Origin: Acidobacteriota bacterium
GTDB lineage: Bacteria; Acidobacteriota; Terriglobia; Terriglobales; Acidobacteriaceae
Length of the DNA stretch: 13,119 nt
NCBI GenBank assembly: GCA_021778815.1
Contig: JAJYBW010000047.1
Location: 1 to 13,119 of the forward strand
Reading direction: 5' to 3'
Below the pieces are notes generated by a model. The model did no database searches. It worked only from the letters and a program-made list of their open reading frames with translations, and had not been told where the DNA came from. A program made the position numbers and the translations under genes. Of this stretch, positions 1 through 6,910 are shown one piece after another. Numbering within the stretch: the stretch's first letter is position 1; each line of letters starts with the position of its first letter.

Positions 1-1
1 A

Positions 2-376
2 TCTGTTGAGGTGCTGGCGCGGCTGACGTCGGAGGCGTCGAAGAAAACAGGAATGTTCGATGGTATGGAATATGGATATCTGGGCCTTGCATTGGGAGCG
101 GACGGACACACGCTGTACTACCTGACCGGAACTCCACTTTCAGGCGATACGAAGGGCGCAAAGGCAGCGGCAGAAGAAAAAGACGGGACCGACCTGATCA
201 CCTATGACATTTCAAACCGTAAGTACGTGGACCATGGCCAGATTTTGTTAGGCAATGGCACCCCTATCGATCCGCCACAAAGCCTGGTGCTAGGTTCCGA
301 TGGAACGTTATACACGCTGTCGTTTGTCGACCAGGATGGAAAAAGCGGAATCGATCTGATCAGCTTTCATCCCTAG
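2..376 (+). CDS. C-terminal fragment of a β-propeller-like protein (5' end outside window)
   Basis: The reading frame is open from the left edge and ends in TAG at 374-376, so only about 124 C-terminal residues are seen. They contain repeated short motifs typical of β-propeller blades: LGLALGADGHTLYYLTG, DLITYDISNRKYVDHGQ and SLVLGSDGTLYTLSF. Each has a small-Gly-x-Asp-Gly turn followed by an aromatic strand, about 60 residues apart. A lysine/alanine/glutamate-rich insertion (KGAKAAAEEKDG) lies between two blades. No catalytic motif is visible and I do not recognise a specific family. It could be a secreted or cytoplasmic propeller; the signal peptide region is not in the window. A 91-base gap follows before the next likely start, so it may or may not be cotranscribed with the riboflavin gene. 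Confidence 0.75.
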   Translation, partial: SVEVLARLTSEASKKTGMFDGMEYGYLGLALGADGHTLYYLTGTPLSGDTKGAKAAAEEKDGTDLITYDISNRKYVDHGQILLGNGTPIDPPQSLVLGSDGTLYTLSFVDQDGKSGIDLISFHP

Positions 377-467
377 ACGCTGATTGTTTCAAGGCCCGGG
401 TTTGCGCGCGTTGTCAATCGACAGCCGGAGTGCGGTGGATGAGAGCGCAACGTTGTACCATCGAAAC

Positions 468-1358
468 ATGATCAAAGGAATCACATGGGTGCGCGCGGCG
501 CGCACGGCGGAGGAATTGAAGACGCTGGAGAGTTTTTTTTCGGCGCTCGGGTTCGAACCGGGCAAAGGATCGGCGGGCGAACATTTTCGTACCGCGCCTT
601 TCCTGGCGCCGCTGGGCAATTTGGAATTTTTAACTGGAAAAATGTCGGCCACGCCGGAAATCCTGATTGAAGTGACGGGATTAAAGGCGGTGCATGGTGT
701 GGCGGAGAACTGGGTGAAGAAGAACTCCGCGGGATCTTCGGGCGGGGAAAATATTTCGGCGATCACGCAGACTCATTGGAATTCCCGCCTGTTTACCGCG
801 GAGCCGGTTCCGGGAATGGTATTTGGATTCTGGGAGTCGGAGAATGTGCACCACGGCAAACCGGTGGCGGTGGAAGGCGACCTGAGCGCGGCGGGGATGC
901 GATTCGGCATCGTAGTTTCGCGCTGGAATGGGGTGATTACGGACCGGCTACTGCAAGGGGCGCTGGATGCATTGTTGCGCAGCGGAGCGAAGAAGGATGC
1001 GATCACGGTGGTGCGTGTTCCTGGTTCGTGGGAGATTCCTGCGGCGGCGCGGCTGCTGGCAGAGAGCAAGAATGTGGATGCCATTGTGACCCTGGGTGTG
1101 TTGCTGCGCGGCGAGACGGCGCATTATGAAGCCATCTACACGGAAGTGTCGCGCGGCATTGGCCAGTCGCAACAGGATACGGGTGTGCCGCATGCGTTTG
1201 GAGTATTGACCTGCGAGACGCTGGAGCAGGCTCTGGATCGCGCCGGATTGAAGATGGGGAACAAGGGATTTGAAGCGGCGCTGGCGGCGATTGAGATGGC
1301 GTCGGTGAAAAAGAAAATTGTAACTCCTACTGTGACAGATATGGCAGTGGAACTTTAA
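468..1358 (+). CDS. ribH: 6,7-dimethyl-8-ribityllumazine synthase with N-terminal VOC/glyoxalase-like domain
   Basis: Residues about 145-283 are a complete lumazine synthase, which condenses 5-amino-6-ribitylaminouracil with 3,4-dihydroxy-2-butanone 4-phosphate in riboflavin synthesis. Visible motifs are FGIVVSRWN, VVRVPGSWEIP, the RGETAHYE segment with the expected catalytic His219, FGVLTCETLEQALDRAG and GNKGFEAA. A typical RibH is about 155 residues; this protein is 296. Residues 1-126 resemble a VOC fold: a helix plus LGFE after the first strand, ILIEVTGL, then HWNSRLFTAEPVPGMVFGFWE, which mirrors the usual 'WGSR-F-DPDGN-x-E' ending. The first-strand metal His is absent (ITWVRA). VEGDLSAAG at 135-143 is the normal RibH N-terminus, so the extra domain is a true N-terminal addition. 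I chose ATG 468; an in-frame TTG at 384 would add 28 residues without family resemblance. Neither has a strong ribosome-binding site. nusB follows 3 bases after the stop. Confidence 0.93.
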   Translation: MIKGITWVRAARTAEELKTLESFFSALGFEPGKGSAGEHFRTAPFLAPLGNLEFLTGKMSATPEILIEVTGLKAVHGVAENWVKKNSAGSSGGENISAITQTHWNSRLFTAEPVPGMVFGFWESENVHHGKPVAVEGDLSAAGMRFGIVVSRWNGVITDRLLQGALDALLRSGAKKDAITVVRVPGSWEIPAAARLLAESKNVDAIVTLGVLLRGETAHYEAIYTEVSRGIGQSQQDTGVPHAFGVLTCETLEQALDRAGLKMGNKGFEAALAAIEMASVKKKIVTPTVTDMAVEL

Positions 1359-1361
1359 ATC

Positions 1362-1817
1362 ATGGGAAAACGCCGCAAATCCCGTGAAATTGCGATGCAG
1401 ATGCTGTTCCAGGCAGACCTTGGGCGCCAGAGCGCGGAAGAAGTGCAGCATACATTCTGGGAGGCACGCGAGAAGGTCGATTCTGGAACGCAGGGATTTG
1501 CCGAGGATATTTTTCGCGTCGCGATTGCACGGCAAGAAGAGATTGACACCTACATTGCGACGGCCAGCGAACATTGGCGGCTGGAGCGAATGGCAGCGGT
1601 GGATCGCAACCTGCTGCGGGCCGCAATCGCGGAGATGCTGGGATATCCGGCGACGCCGTTGCCGATCATCATCAACGAGACGCTGGAAATTGCGCGACTG
1701 TATGCTGCGCCGGAATCCATTCACTTTCTGAACGGAATCCTGGATGCGGTGGCACGCGCGCTGCCGCGCACCGCGAAGCAGCTTGCGCCACGTGCGGTGA
1801 AAGAGCCACAGGCGTAA
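1362..1817 (+). CDS. nusB: Transcription antitermination factor NusB
   Basis: This 151-residue protein has the normal NusB length and layout. It begins with the basic GKRRKSREIAMQMLFQ segment used for boxA RNA binding, continues through an all-helical body with AAVDRNLLRAAIAEM, and ends with the family signature INETLEIARLYAAPESIHFLNGILD (residues about 100-124). NusB binds boxA RNA together with NusE (ribosomal protein S10) to promote antitermination of rRNA transcription. The ATG lies 3 bases past the ribH stop and there is no strong Shine-Dalgarno sequence, which suggests translational coupling. The ribH-nusB order is widespread in bacteria and supports both calls. The last 15 residues (PRTAKQLAPRAVKEP) are a basic tail beyond the core fold. 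Confidence 0.96.
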   Translation: MGKRRKSREIAMQMLFQADLGRQSAEEVQHTFWEAREKVDSGTQGFAEDIFRVAIARQEEIDTYIATASEHWRLERMAAVDRNLLRAAIAEMLGYPATPLPIIINETLEIARLYAAPESIHFLNGILDAVARALPRTAKQLAPRAVKEPQA

Positions 1818-1875
1818 CTTCTTCCTCGTCATCCTTCATGAAGCGCGGAAACAGCAGGTCCCTCGACTTCACTCG

Positions 1876-1903
1876 CGCTGACACAATCTTTTTTGTGTCA
1901 GCG
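1876..1903. terminator. Perfect 11-bp hairpin between convergent genes
   Basis: CGCTGACACAA (1876-1886) and TTGTGTCAGCG (1893-1903) are exact reverse complements around a six-base loop, TCTTTT. The hairpin sits 58 bases after the nusB stop and 77 bases before the convergent stop at 1981, where a bidirectional terminator would be expected. Neither side has a U-tract immediately after the stem, so it is not a textbook intrinsic terminator. It may act as a factor-assisted terminator or as a 3'-end stabiliser. Confidence 0.55.
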
Positions 1904-1980
1904 GAATAGCAAGATCGGGCCTGGGAATATCCCATGCCTCAGTTGCGAGACATGGGGCACTCAATTCATATTCGCCGCGG

Positions 1981-4542
1981 CTAGTTCTTTTTGGCGGCAG
2001 CGGTGGACGATCCCTGGGTGGGCCGCGGACGGGCTGCGAGGAACAGCGCGGGCACCGGATTTCCTGCCGTACATGCCAGGTAGGGATTGGCTGGCGCGGT
2101 TGTTGTGGTGGCGCAGGTGAGTCCAGGGTTGATCGTCTGGGTATCGGTCAAGTTTGAAGTGGTGATCAGATGGACGAGATCGTCGTTACTGGTCGACGCA
2201 TAGAACGTGGTCGTATCTGGGCTGAAGGTACCAGCCACGGGCGATCCCGCCTGACCGGTCAGCGCAACATCAACAACAGTACCGGTGGTGGGCTGTCCGG
2301 CGGGACAGTTCCCTTGCCCTGACTGGAGCGCCGTGCATGGAACCTTGTAGGCAGGCAGCGCATTGCCTCCCGCTGGATTGGTGGGCTCGAAGGTGACGAA
2401 CGCCAATTGGGAGTTGGGCGAAACCAACACCTGATTGATAGAAGCCACGTTGGTCGCACCCAGGCTGAACTGCTGTGGAGTGCTGGGGAAATTTAACGCC
2501 GTCTTCAACGGACAAGCGCCATAGGGAATCTGGACGGCGATATCGTTCAGTTGACCGCCGCTGCCGGCAGTCGCACCGATGATGTGATAGCCATCGGTGG
2601 TGGCGGCCAGTTCATCGGTTTGCGCTGCCACGGTGGCGGCGTTGGGATAATATTCGGTCGGATTCACCGCCGCGGTGGGATCGGCCAGACCGGTGGGTGG
2701 CGGCCCGGGGTTTTGGGCGGCATTATTCGGGCCAAGAGCGCAATACCCGAAGGCCGTGGTTGGCGATCCGGAAGCATAAGCGCCCACGCCGGGAATGGTG
2801 ACAGCGACGCTGGTGGGGCTGGTGCTGCTGGGGTTCACCGGGCAATTGCCGCTCTGACCATTCTCCGTGCAAACGTGCCAGCCAGTGAAGGTGTTATAGG
2901 TGTAGAGCGTATTTTCGCCGACGATGTAGACGGTTTGGCTGTCCTGGGTAAATTGAGCAGCGTAGGGCGGATGCACCTCAACCGAGGGATCGATGGGCTG
3001 GCTGTTGACGTCGCAGGCGATGGTCGGGCCGGCTGCGGCGAAGGAGATAAGCGTCGCCGCAAGGTTGCCGACGGGAGGCGTGTAGAGATAGAACAGCTGC
3101 CGGCAAGGATCGTGGACGACGACCAGTGTGTCGTTGGGAGCTACAGCCAGCACAGTTCCGGGAACGCCGGGAGTCTGATGGGTGAGGGTGGTGCCGGCGG
3201 TCGGCGAGATTGCCGCAATCATCAACTCTGCACTGCTGCCCATAAAGAGATTGTTGCCGTTTTCGTCCATCACCATGGAATTGGGTTGATAAGGCAGGCG
3301 GATCGGCGTGCCGACATTGCCGCTCTGGAAGTCTATCGGCACCAGGTTCAGCGATTGCGGACTGGACATGTAGAGCAGTGCCTGGCTAGGGCCGGGAGTA
3401 TTGACATCAATGGCGTTGCTGCTGATGGGCAGACCGGTGCTGAGGTTGCCGATTTCATTCTGCGGCGCGGGATTGCAGACTGACGGCAGACACTGGGCAA
3501 CAATGGCGGCGGCGCTGGGATAGGCCGGAGTGACGGAACCGCTGTTGCTGACCGGAATATTGATGGGATCGTTCGACGTGTACAGTAGCCGCAATCCGCT
3601 GATGGGATTGCCAAGGGTGTCGAGGATGGTGGTGGTCAGCGGCTGAATGTTGTTGATGTTGACAGTAACGTTTTTCTGGTTGGTGGTGCCGACGCTGAGC
3701 GAAATGCTCTTGGCCGGGCAGGTAAAGAAATATCCGGCGGTACTGGTGGCCTGGGCGATGGTGGCGTTAATCACGCTGGCGCCAGGCAGATGGGCAGTGG
3801 CGACGCCATTCTGGTCGACCGAAACGACATTTGGATTCTGCGGTTGGAAGCTGAGATGGCCGGCGTTGCAGGTAATGTCGTTGGACGACCCAGAGGTGCA
3901 AGCACCGGTGCCGGTGCAAACGGTGGCGGCCAACTGGGCTGTCTGGTTCTGGGATAGACAGCTGTTCAGCGCATAGACGGGAACATTCGAGGGCGAGCCG
4001 GTGCTGGGGTTATTGGGACACGTGTGTACCGCATTTTTCCCGCCTAACAAGACACTTGTGATCGGTGGGTGGACGAACACCGGAACCGGATTGCTGGTGG
4101 CGCCGCCGCCGCTGGCGGTAAGGTACGCCAGACCGCCGTGGGCCTCGTAGATTGGGCTGCCGGGCTGCGGAGGAATGCAGGTGGTGAAGTTGGGAACACC
4201 ATTTCCGGAATTCCGGTTCCATTCGCCGCCGCACACCTGACCGGAAGGCGAAACGTCAGCCAATACCAGGCTGGTGGTGCCGTAGCTGTAATTCCTGACG
4301 GTGACGGAGGTGCCTTTGCAATTGACGGCGGTCGGTGTCGACAGAGAGGCAACTTGCCCATAGCTCAGCGAGAGCCCGTAGACAGCAGGCTCAAGGTCAA
4401 TCTTGGCGGGCGCAGTCAGCTGCTGGCCGCTTTGGTAGCCGCTGCAGTAATTCTGACCATAATCATGAATGCAGCCAGTGGTAGAAAGACCGATGGGTAG
4501 GGATATAGCTAGAATAGCCGCATAAAATACAAACCGCCGCAT
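1981..4542 (-). CDS. Large secreted Ig-like/β-propeller protein, probable lipoprotein
   Basis: This is an 853-residue protein with an export signal: Met-Arg-Arg, a hydrophobic core at residues 4-19, then LSTTGC with Cys24. The lipobox is imperfect because Thr rather than Leu/Val/Ile is at -3, so lipidation is probable but not certain. Residues about 195-285 resemble a bacterial Ig-like (Big_2) module (PNVVSVDQNGVATAHLPGA). A second Ig-like stretch follows to about 345. From about 385 onward, repeated strand-turn motifs such as SMVMDENGNNLFMGS, YAAQFTQDSQTVYIVGE and VLVSPNSQLAFVTF indicate a β-propeller of the YncE/NHL kind. Many cysteines are spread through the sequence, suggesting disulfides outside the cytoplasm. 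The ATG at 4542 has GGGGAGG four bases upstream. A GC-rich inverted repeat (4551-4555 with 4567-4571) could partly mask that site. Substrate and role are unknown; adhesion or binding is a guess. Confidence 0.88.
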   Translation of the reverse strand: MRRFVFYAAILAISLPIGLSTTGCIHDYGQNYCSGYQSGQQLTAPAKIDLEPAVYGLSLSYGQVASLSTPTAVNCKGTSVTVRNYSYGTTSLVLADVSPSGQVCGGEWNRNSGNGVPNFTTCIPPQPGSPIYEAHGGLAYLTASGGGATSNPVPVFVHPPITSVLLGGKNAVHTCPNNPSTGSPSNVPVYALNSCLSQNQTAQLAATVCTGTGACTSGSSNDITCNAGHLSFQPQNPNVVSVDQNGVATAHLPGASVINATIAQATSTAGYFFTCPAKSISLSVGTTNQKNVTVNINNIQPLTTTILDTLGNPISGLRLLYTSNDPINIPVSNSGSVTPAYPSAAAIVAQCLPSVCNPAPQNEIGNLSTGLPISSNAIDVNTPGPSQALLYMSSPQSLNLVPIDFQSGNVGTPIRLPYQPNSMVMDENGNNLFMGSSAELMIAAISPTAGTTLTHQTPGVPGTVLAVAPNDTLVVVHDPCRQLFYLYTPPVGNLAATLISFAAAGPTIACDVNSQPIDPSVEVHPPYAAQFTQDSQTVYIVGENTLYTYNTFTGWHVCTENGQSGNCPVNPSSTSPTSVAVTIPGVGAYASGSPTTAFGYCALGPNNAAQNPGPPPTGLADPTAAVNPTEYYPNAATVAAQTDELAATTDGYHIIGATAGSGGQLNDIAVQIPYGACPLKTALNFPSTPQQFSLGATNVASINQVLVSPNSQLAFVTFEPTNPAGGNALPAYKVPCTALQSGQGNCPAGQPTTGTVVDVALTGQAGSPVAGTFSPDTTTFYASTSNDDLVHLITTSNLTDTQTINPGLTCATTTTAPANPYLACTAGNPVPALFLAARPRPTQGSSTAAAKKN

Positions 4543-4800
4543 TGAACCTCCCCGCCGCCGCTTGACGCGGGCTGGCGGTTACTAAGTGCCGCTGTGGTGA
4601 CTGAGTCAGCTATTTCATTTTAGAGCATTTTCACTGGTACGGGGTCGGATTGGGAGCAATTCCCGGAAGCTTTTCTTCACGAAAACTCTGTGGGGAGAAG
4701 GTGGGCTCGGCTGAGGCGCGGAGCGACCGCTGTCTCGGGTCGGTGGATGCGACCTGGCGAATTCCGAACCAGTTGAAGCGCCGACTTGCCGGCACGCACA

Positions 4801-4817
4801 GCGACCTATTGGGTCGC
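4801..4817. other. Short inverted repeat over the RNase T2 stop codon
   Basis: GCGACC (4801-4806) and GGTCGC (4812-4817) are reverse complements around a five-base loop that includes most of the minus-strand stop codon (4806-4808). There is no U-tract on the minus-strand downstream side. It could fold in the mRNA 3' end, but it is short and may be chance. The remaining intergenic sequence to 4542 holds no gene I can support. Confidence 0.25.
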
Positions 4818-5504
4818 GGGAATTCGAATAGAGTTGGCAGTGCAGTCGCGCACGGCCTGGCAGGCGGTGGGCTGCAGATCTTTAGCCAGGCAAAATTCGA
4901 CTGCGGAAAGATAGCGATTGTGACAGCTGACGGCAATATCGTCGGAAGTCATTCCGGGATTGGCATCGGTGAACATCTGCTTGATCTCATCCGCGCTGCG
5001 GGTGACGGTACCGCTGGGACTGACCAGCAGTGATGGAATCTGGATGGAGTCGTAGGCTTTGCGAATGATGCCAAAGTATTGATCCGCATTCAGACCGGAA
5101 CAGGTGCCGTGAGTGGTCCACTCATGCTGGATGAGGCGCGGATCGGGCATGATGTCAAGCATGCTGGAGGGATTTGATAATCCAGGCTCGCTGGAACAGG
5201 CCGATGGCCACTGACCATTGTTGAACTGCGGCCACAAGCCGTGCACGACAAATCCGCGAAGAGCACCGCCGCACTGCTGGGCGTTGGGATGTCCGTGGCA
5301 ATATTCCGGGGACCACGAGAGGGTGAACAGAAAGTAGTCGAAGTTGCCGCTGGGGACAGGTGATTCGTCATTGGCCGTGGTTGATCCTGGCTCGGCGGGG
5401 CGCGCGCGGGACAATCTTCCCGCCGGAAATCTTCTCGGCTGCTGACAGCCGGAAGAAATCAGCAAAAAAAACATGCAAAGCGGGAGCAGGGTTCGACGTG
5501 GCAT
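4806..5504 (-). CDS. Ribonuclease T2 family protein, probable lipoprotein
   Basis: This 232-residue protein contains both RNase T2 catalytic segments: FVVHGLWPQ at 85-93 (His88) and HEWTTHGTCSG at 127-137 (His127, Glu128, His132). The family cleaves single-stranded RNA through 2',3'-cyclic phosphate intermediates, usually outside the cytoplasm. Residues 1-20 are a signal (PRRTLLPLCMFFLLISSGC). Cys20 is a possible lipid site, although Ser at -3 makes the lipobox imperfect. A low-complexity linker runs to about residue 50. Cysteine pairs at 69/78, 103/135 and near 194-221 fit the disulfide-rich fold. The second segment normally reads HEWxKHG; here the Lys is Thr131. ATG 5504 has AGGAGG eight bases upstream. 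It lies downstream of alanine dehydrogenase on the same strand but 223 bases away, so it probably has its own promoter. Confidence 0.93.
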   Translation of the reverse strand: MPRRTLLPLCMFFLLISSGCQQPRRFPAGRLSRARPAEPGSTTANDESPVPSGNFDYFLFTLSWSPEYCHGHPNAQQCGGALRGFVVHGLWPQFNNGQWPSACSSEPGLSNPSSMLDIMPDPRLIQHEWTTHGTCSGLNADQYFGIIRKAYDSIQIPSLLVSPSGTVTRSADEIKQMFTDANPGMTSDDIAVSCHNRYLSAVEFCLAKDLQPTACQAVRDCTANSIRIPATQ

Positions 5505-5666
5505 GTTTCCTTCCTCCTGGGGATGGGGCGGAACATCGGCGAAACTTAGGACAACAACCTACGGCATTGCGGAAAGGCTTATTTAAGCGTTGACGCAGGA
5601 ACCTGACCGGAAGACGCAAACAATCTGCGTCCATCAGGATTTTCTTCCGAATTGAGCGATGAGAAA

Positions 5667-5680
5667 CTCGCCGCGGCGAG
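5667..5680. repeat. 14-bp perfect palindrome in the gap between ald and the RNase T2 gene
   Basis: CTCGCCGCGGCGAG reads the same on both strands. An alternative overlapping stem pairs GCCGCG (5670-5675) with CGCGGC (5684-5689), followed on the plus strand by AATTTTAT. It sits about 50 bases past the alanine dehydrogenase stop and 163 bases before the RNase T2 start. It could be a transcript-end structure or a dimeric protein-binding site. GC-rich palindromes also occur by chance at this base composition. Confidence 0.35.
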
Positions 5681-5727
5681 CCACGCGGCAATTTTATCGT
5701 TCCAGCTACCGTGACAGGAAATTCGCT

Positions 5728-6843
5728 CTAGTGAACCAGCTCGAGCACGGATTTCCAGGGCTTGCCCTGCGATTCCGCCACAGGTTTGCAGGTGATGACG
5801 CCGTCGTATGTGTTGACGCCATCCTGCAGGCCGGGATCGGCCTCAATCGCGGCCTTGGCGCCGAGCGTTGCCAGCCGCAGCACATACGGAAAAGTCGCAT
5901 TGGTCAGGCCGAGAGTCGAGGTATGCGGCACCGCCGCCGGCATGTTGGTGACGCAATAATGCACCACGCCGTCCAGCACATACGATGGATCGCTGTGGGT
6001 GGTGGGGCGAGCCGTCTCAATGCAGCCACCTTGATCGATAGCGACGTCGACGATGACAGCGCCTTTCTTCATGGTGGAGACCATGGCCTTGGTGACAATT
6101 TTGGGCGCGGCGGCGCCGGGGATCAACACGCCGCCGATGAGAAGATCGGCTTCGCGAGCCGCGCGGCTAACGTTGTAGGAGTTTGAAGCGAGGGTGTAGA
6201 CCCGCCCGTTGAAGATATCGTCCAGTTCGCGCAGGCGATTCAGGTTCATGTCGATGATGGTGACCTTCGCGCCCATGCCGAGCGCGACTTTGGCCGCGTT
6301 GGTGCCGACGATGCCGCCGCCGATGATGCAGACATTTCCCGGAGGCACGCCGGGAATGCCACCGAGAAGAACGCCGCGACCGCCTTTTTCTTTTTCCAGA
6401 TGCGCAGCGCCGACCTGCACCGACATGCGACCAGCAACTTCTGACATGGGCGTCAGCAGCGGTAGCGTACCGGCTTTATCGCGGATGGTTTCATAGGCGA
6501 TGCCGATGACTTTCTTCTCCAGCAATTTTGCGGTCAGAGCTGGAACTGGGGCGAGGTGAAGATAGGTGAAGAGCACCAGGCCTTCGCGGAAGTGACCGTA
6601 CTCTTTCTCGACCGGCTCCTTCACCTTGACGATCATGTCGGAGAGACGCCAGACATCGTAGGCCGAGCCGACGATTTCCGCACCGGCCGATTGATATTCG
6701 TCATCGGGAAGAGAGGAGAGAGCTCCCGCATTAGTTTCGACGAGGACGGTGTGACCCGCCTCCACCAGTGCTTTGACGCCAGCAGGCGTGACGCCGACAC
6801 GGCTTTCGTGGTCTTTGACTTCTTTGGGAACCCCAATAATCAT
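5728..6843 (-). CDS. ald: Alanine dehydrogenase
   Basis: This 371-residue protein matches the usual length of NAD-dependent alanine dehydrogenase, which interconverts L-alanine and pyruvate plus ammonia. Conserved features are IIGVPKE at the N-terminus, ESRVGVTP with Arg15, MIVKVKEP with Lys75, YLHLAP with His96, LTPMSEVAGRMS, the Rossmann glycine motif VCIIGGGIVGTNAA, and VDVAIDQGGC with the catalytic Asp near residue 270. The start is fixed by ATG 6843, which has AGGAG (plus-strand 6852-6856) eight bases upstream. An in-frame start at 6894 would add 17 non-homologous residues. The aldehyde dehydrogenase gene lies 67 bases upstream on the same strand, so cotranscription is plausible. The gap contains a run of eight T on the coding strand (6875-6882) but no convincing stem before it. 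Confidence 0.97.
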   Translation of the reverse strand: MIIGVPKEVKDHESRVGVTPAGVKALVEAGHTVLVETNAGALSSLPDDEYQSAGAEIVGSAYDVWRLSDMIVKVKEPVEKEYGHFREGLVLFTYLHLAPVPALTAKLLEKKVIGIAYETIRDKAGTLPLLTPMSEVAGRMSVQVGAAHLEKEKGGRGVLLGGIPGVPPGNVCIIGGGIVGTNAAKVALGMGAKVTIIDMNLNRLRELDDIFNGRVYTLASNSYNVSRAAREADLLIGGVLIPGAAAPKIVTKAMVSTMKKGAVIVDVAIDQGGCIETARPTTHSDPSYVLDGVVHYCVTNMPAAVPHTSTLGLTNATFPYVLRLATLGAKAAIEADPGLQDGVNTYDGVITCKPVAESQGKPWKSVLELVH

Positions 6844-6851
6844 ATTTGCTT

Positions 6852-6856
6852 CTCCT
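6852..6856 (-). promoter_or_regulatory. Ribosome-binding site of ald
   Basis: AGGAG on the minus strand lies eight bases before ATG 6843. This site decides the start over the upstream in-frame candidate at 6894. Confidence 0.85.
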
Positions 6857-6910
6857 ACCGACATGGCCTGCTCCAAAAAAAATGTGCTGTTCACCTAGTG
6901 GAAAGTGGTC

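Noticed and set aside
377..467. FMN riboswitch upstream of ribH
   Set aside because: The 91-base gap is too short for the full element and shows none of its conserved segments.
948..1832. Minus-strand open frame (294 codons) opposite ribH-nusB
   Set aside because: The Arg/His/Leu/Gln-rich translation has no recognisable domain, and both genes on the other strand are certain.
2551..3483. Plus-strand open frame (310 codons) opposite the Ig-like/propeller gene
   Set aside because: Gly/Ala/Val/Arg-rich shadow of a gene with a signal peptide, ribosome-binding site and clear domain pattern on the minus strand.
6875..6882. Run of eight T (minus strand) between the aldehyde and alanine dehydrogenase genes as a terminator
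   Set aside because: Only a 3-bp GTG/CAC stem precedes it, too weak for an intrinsic terminator.
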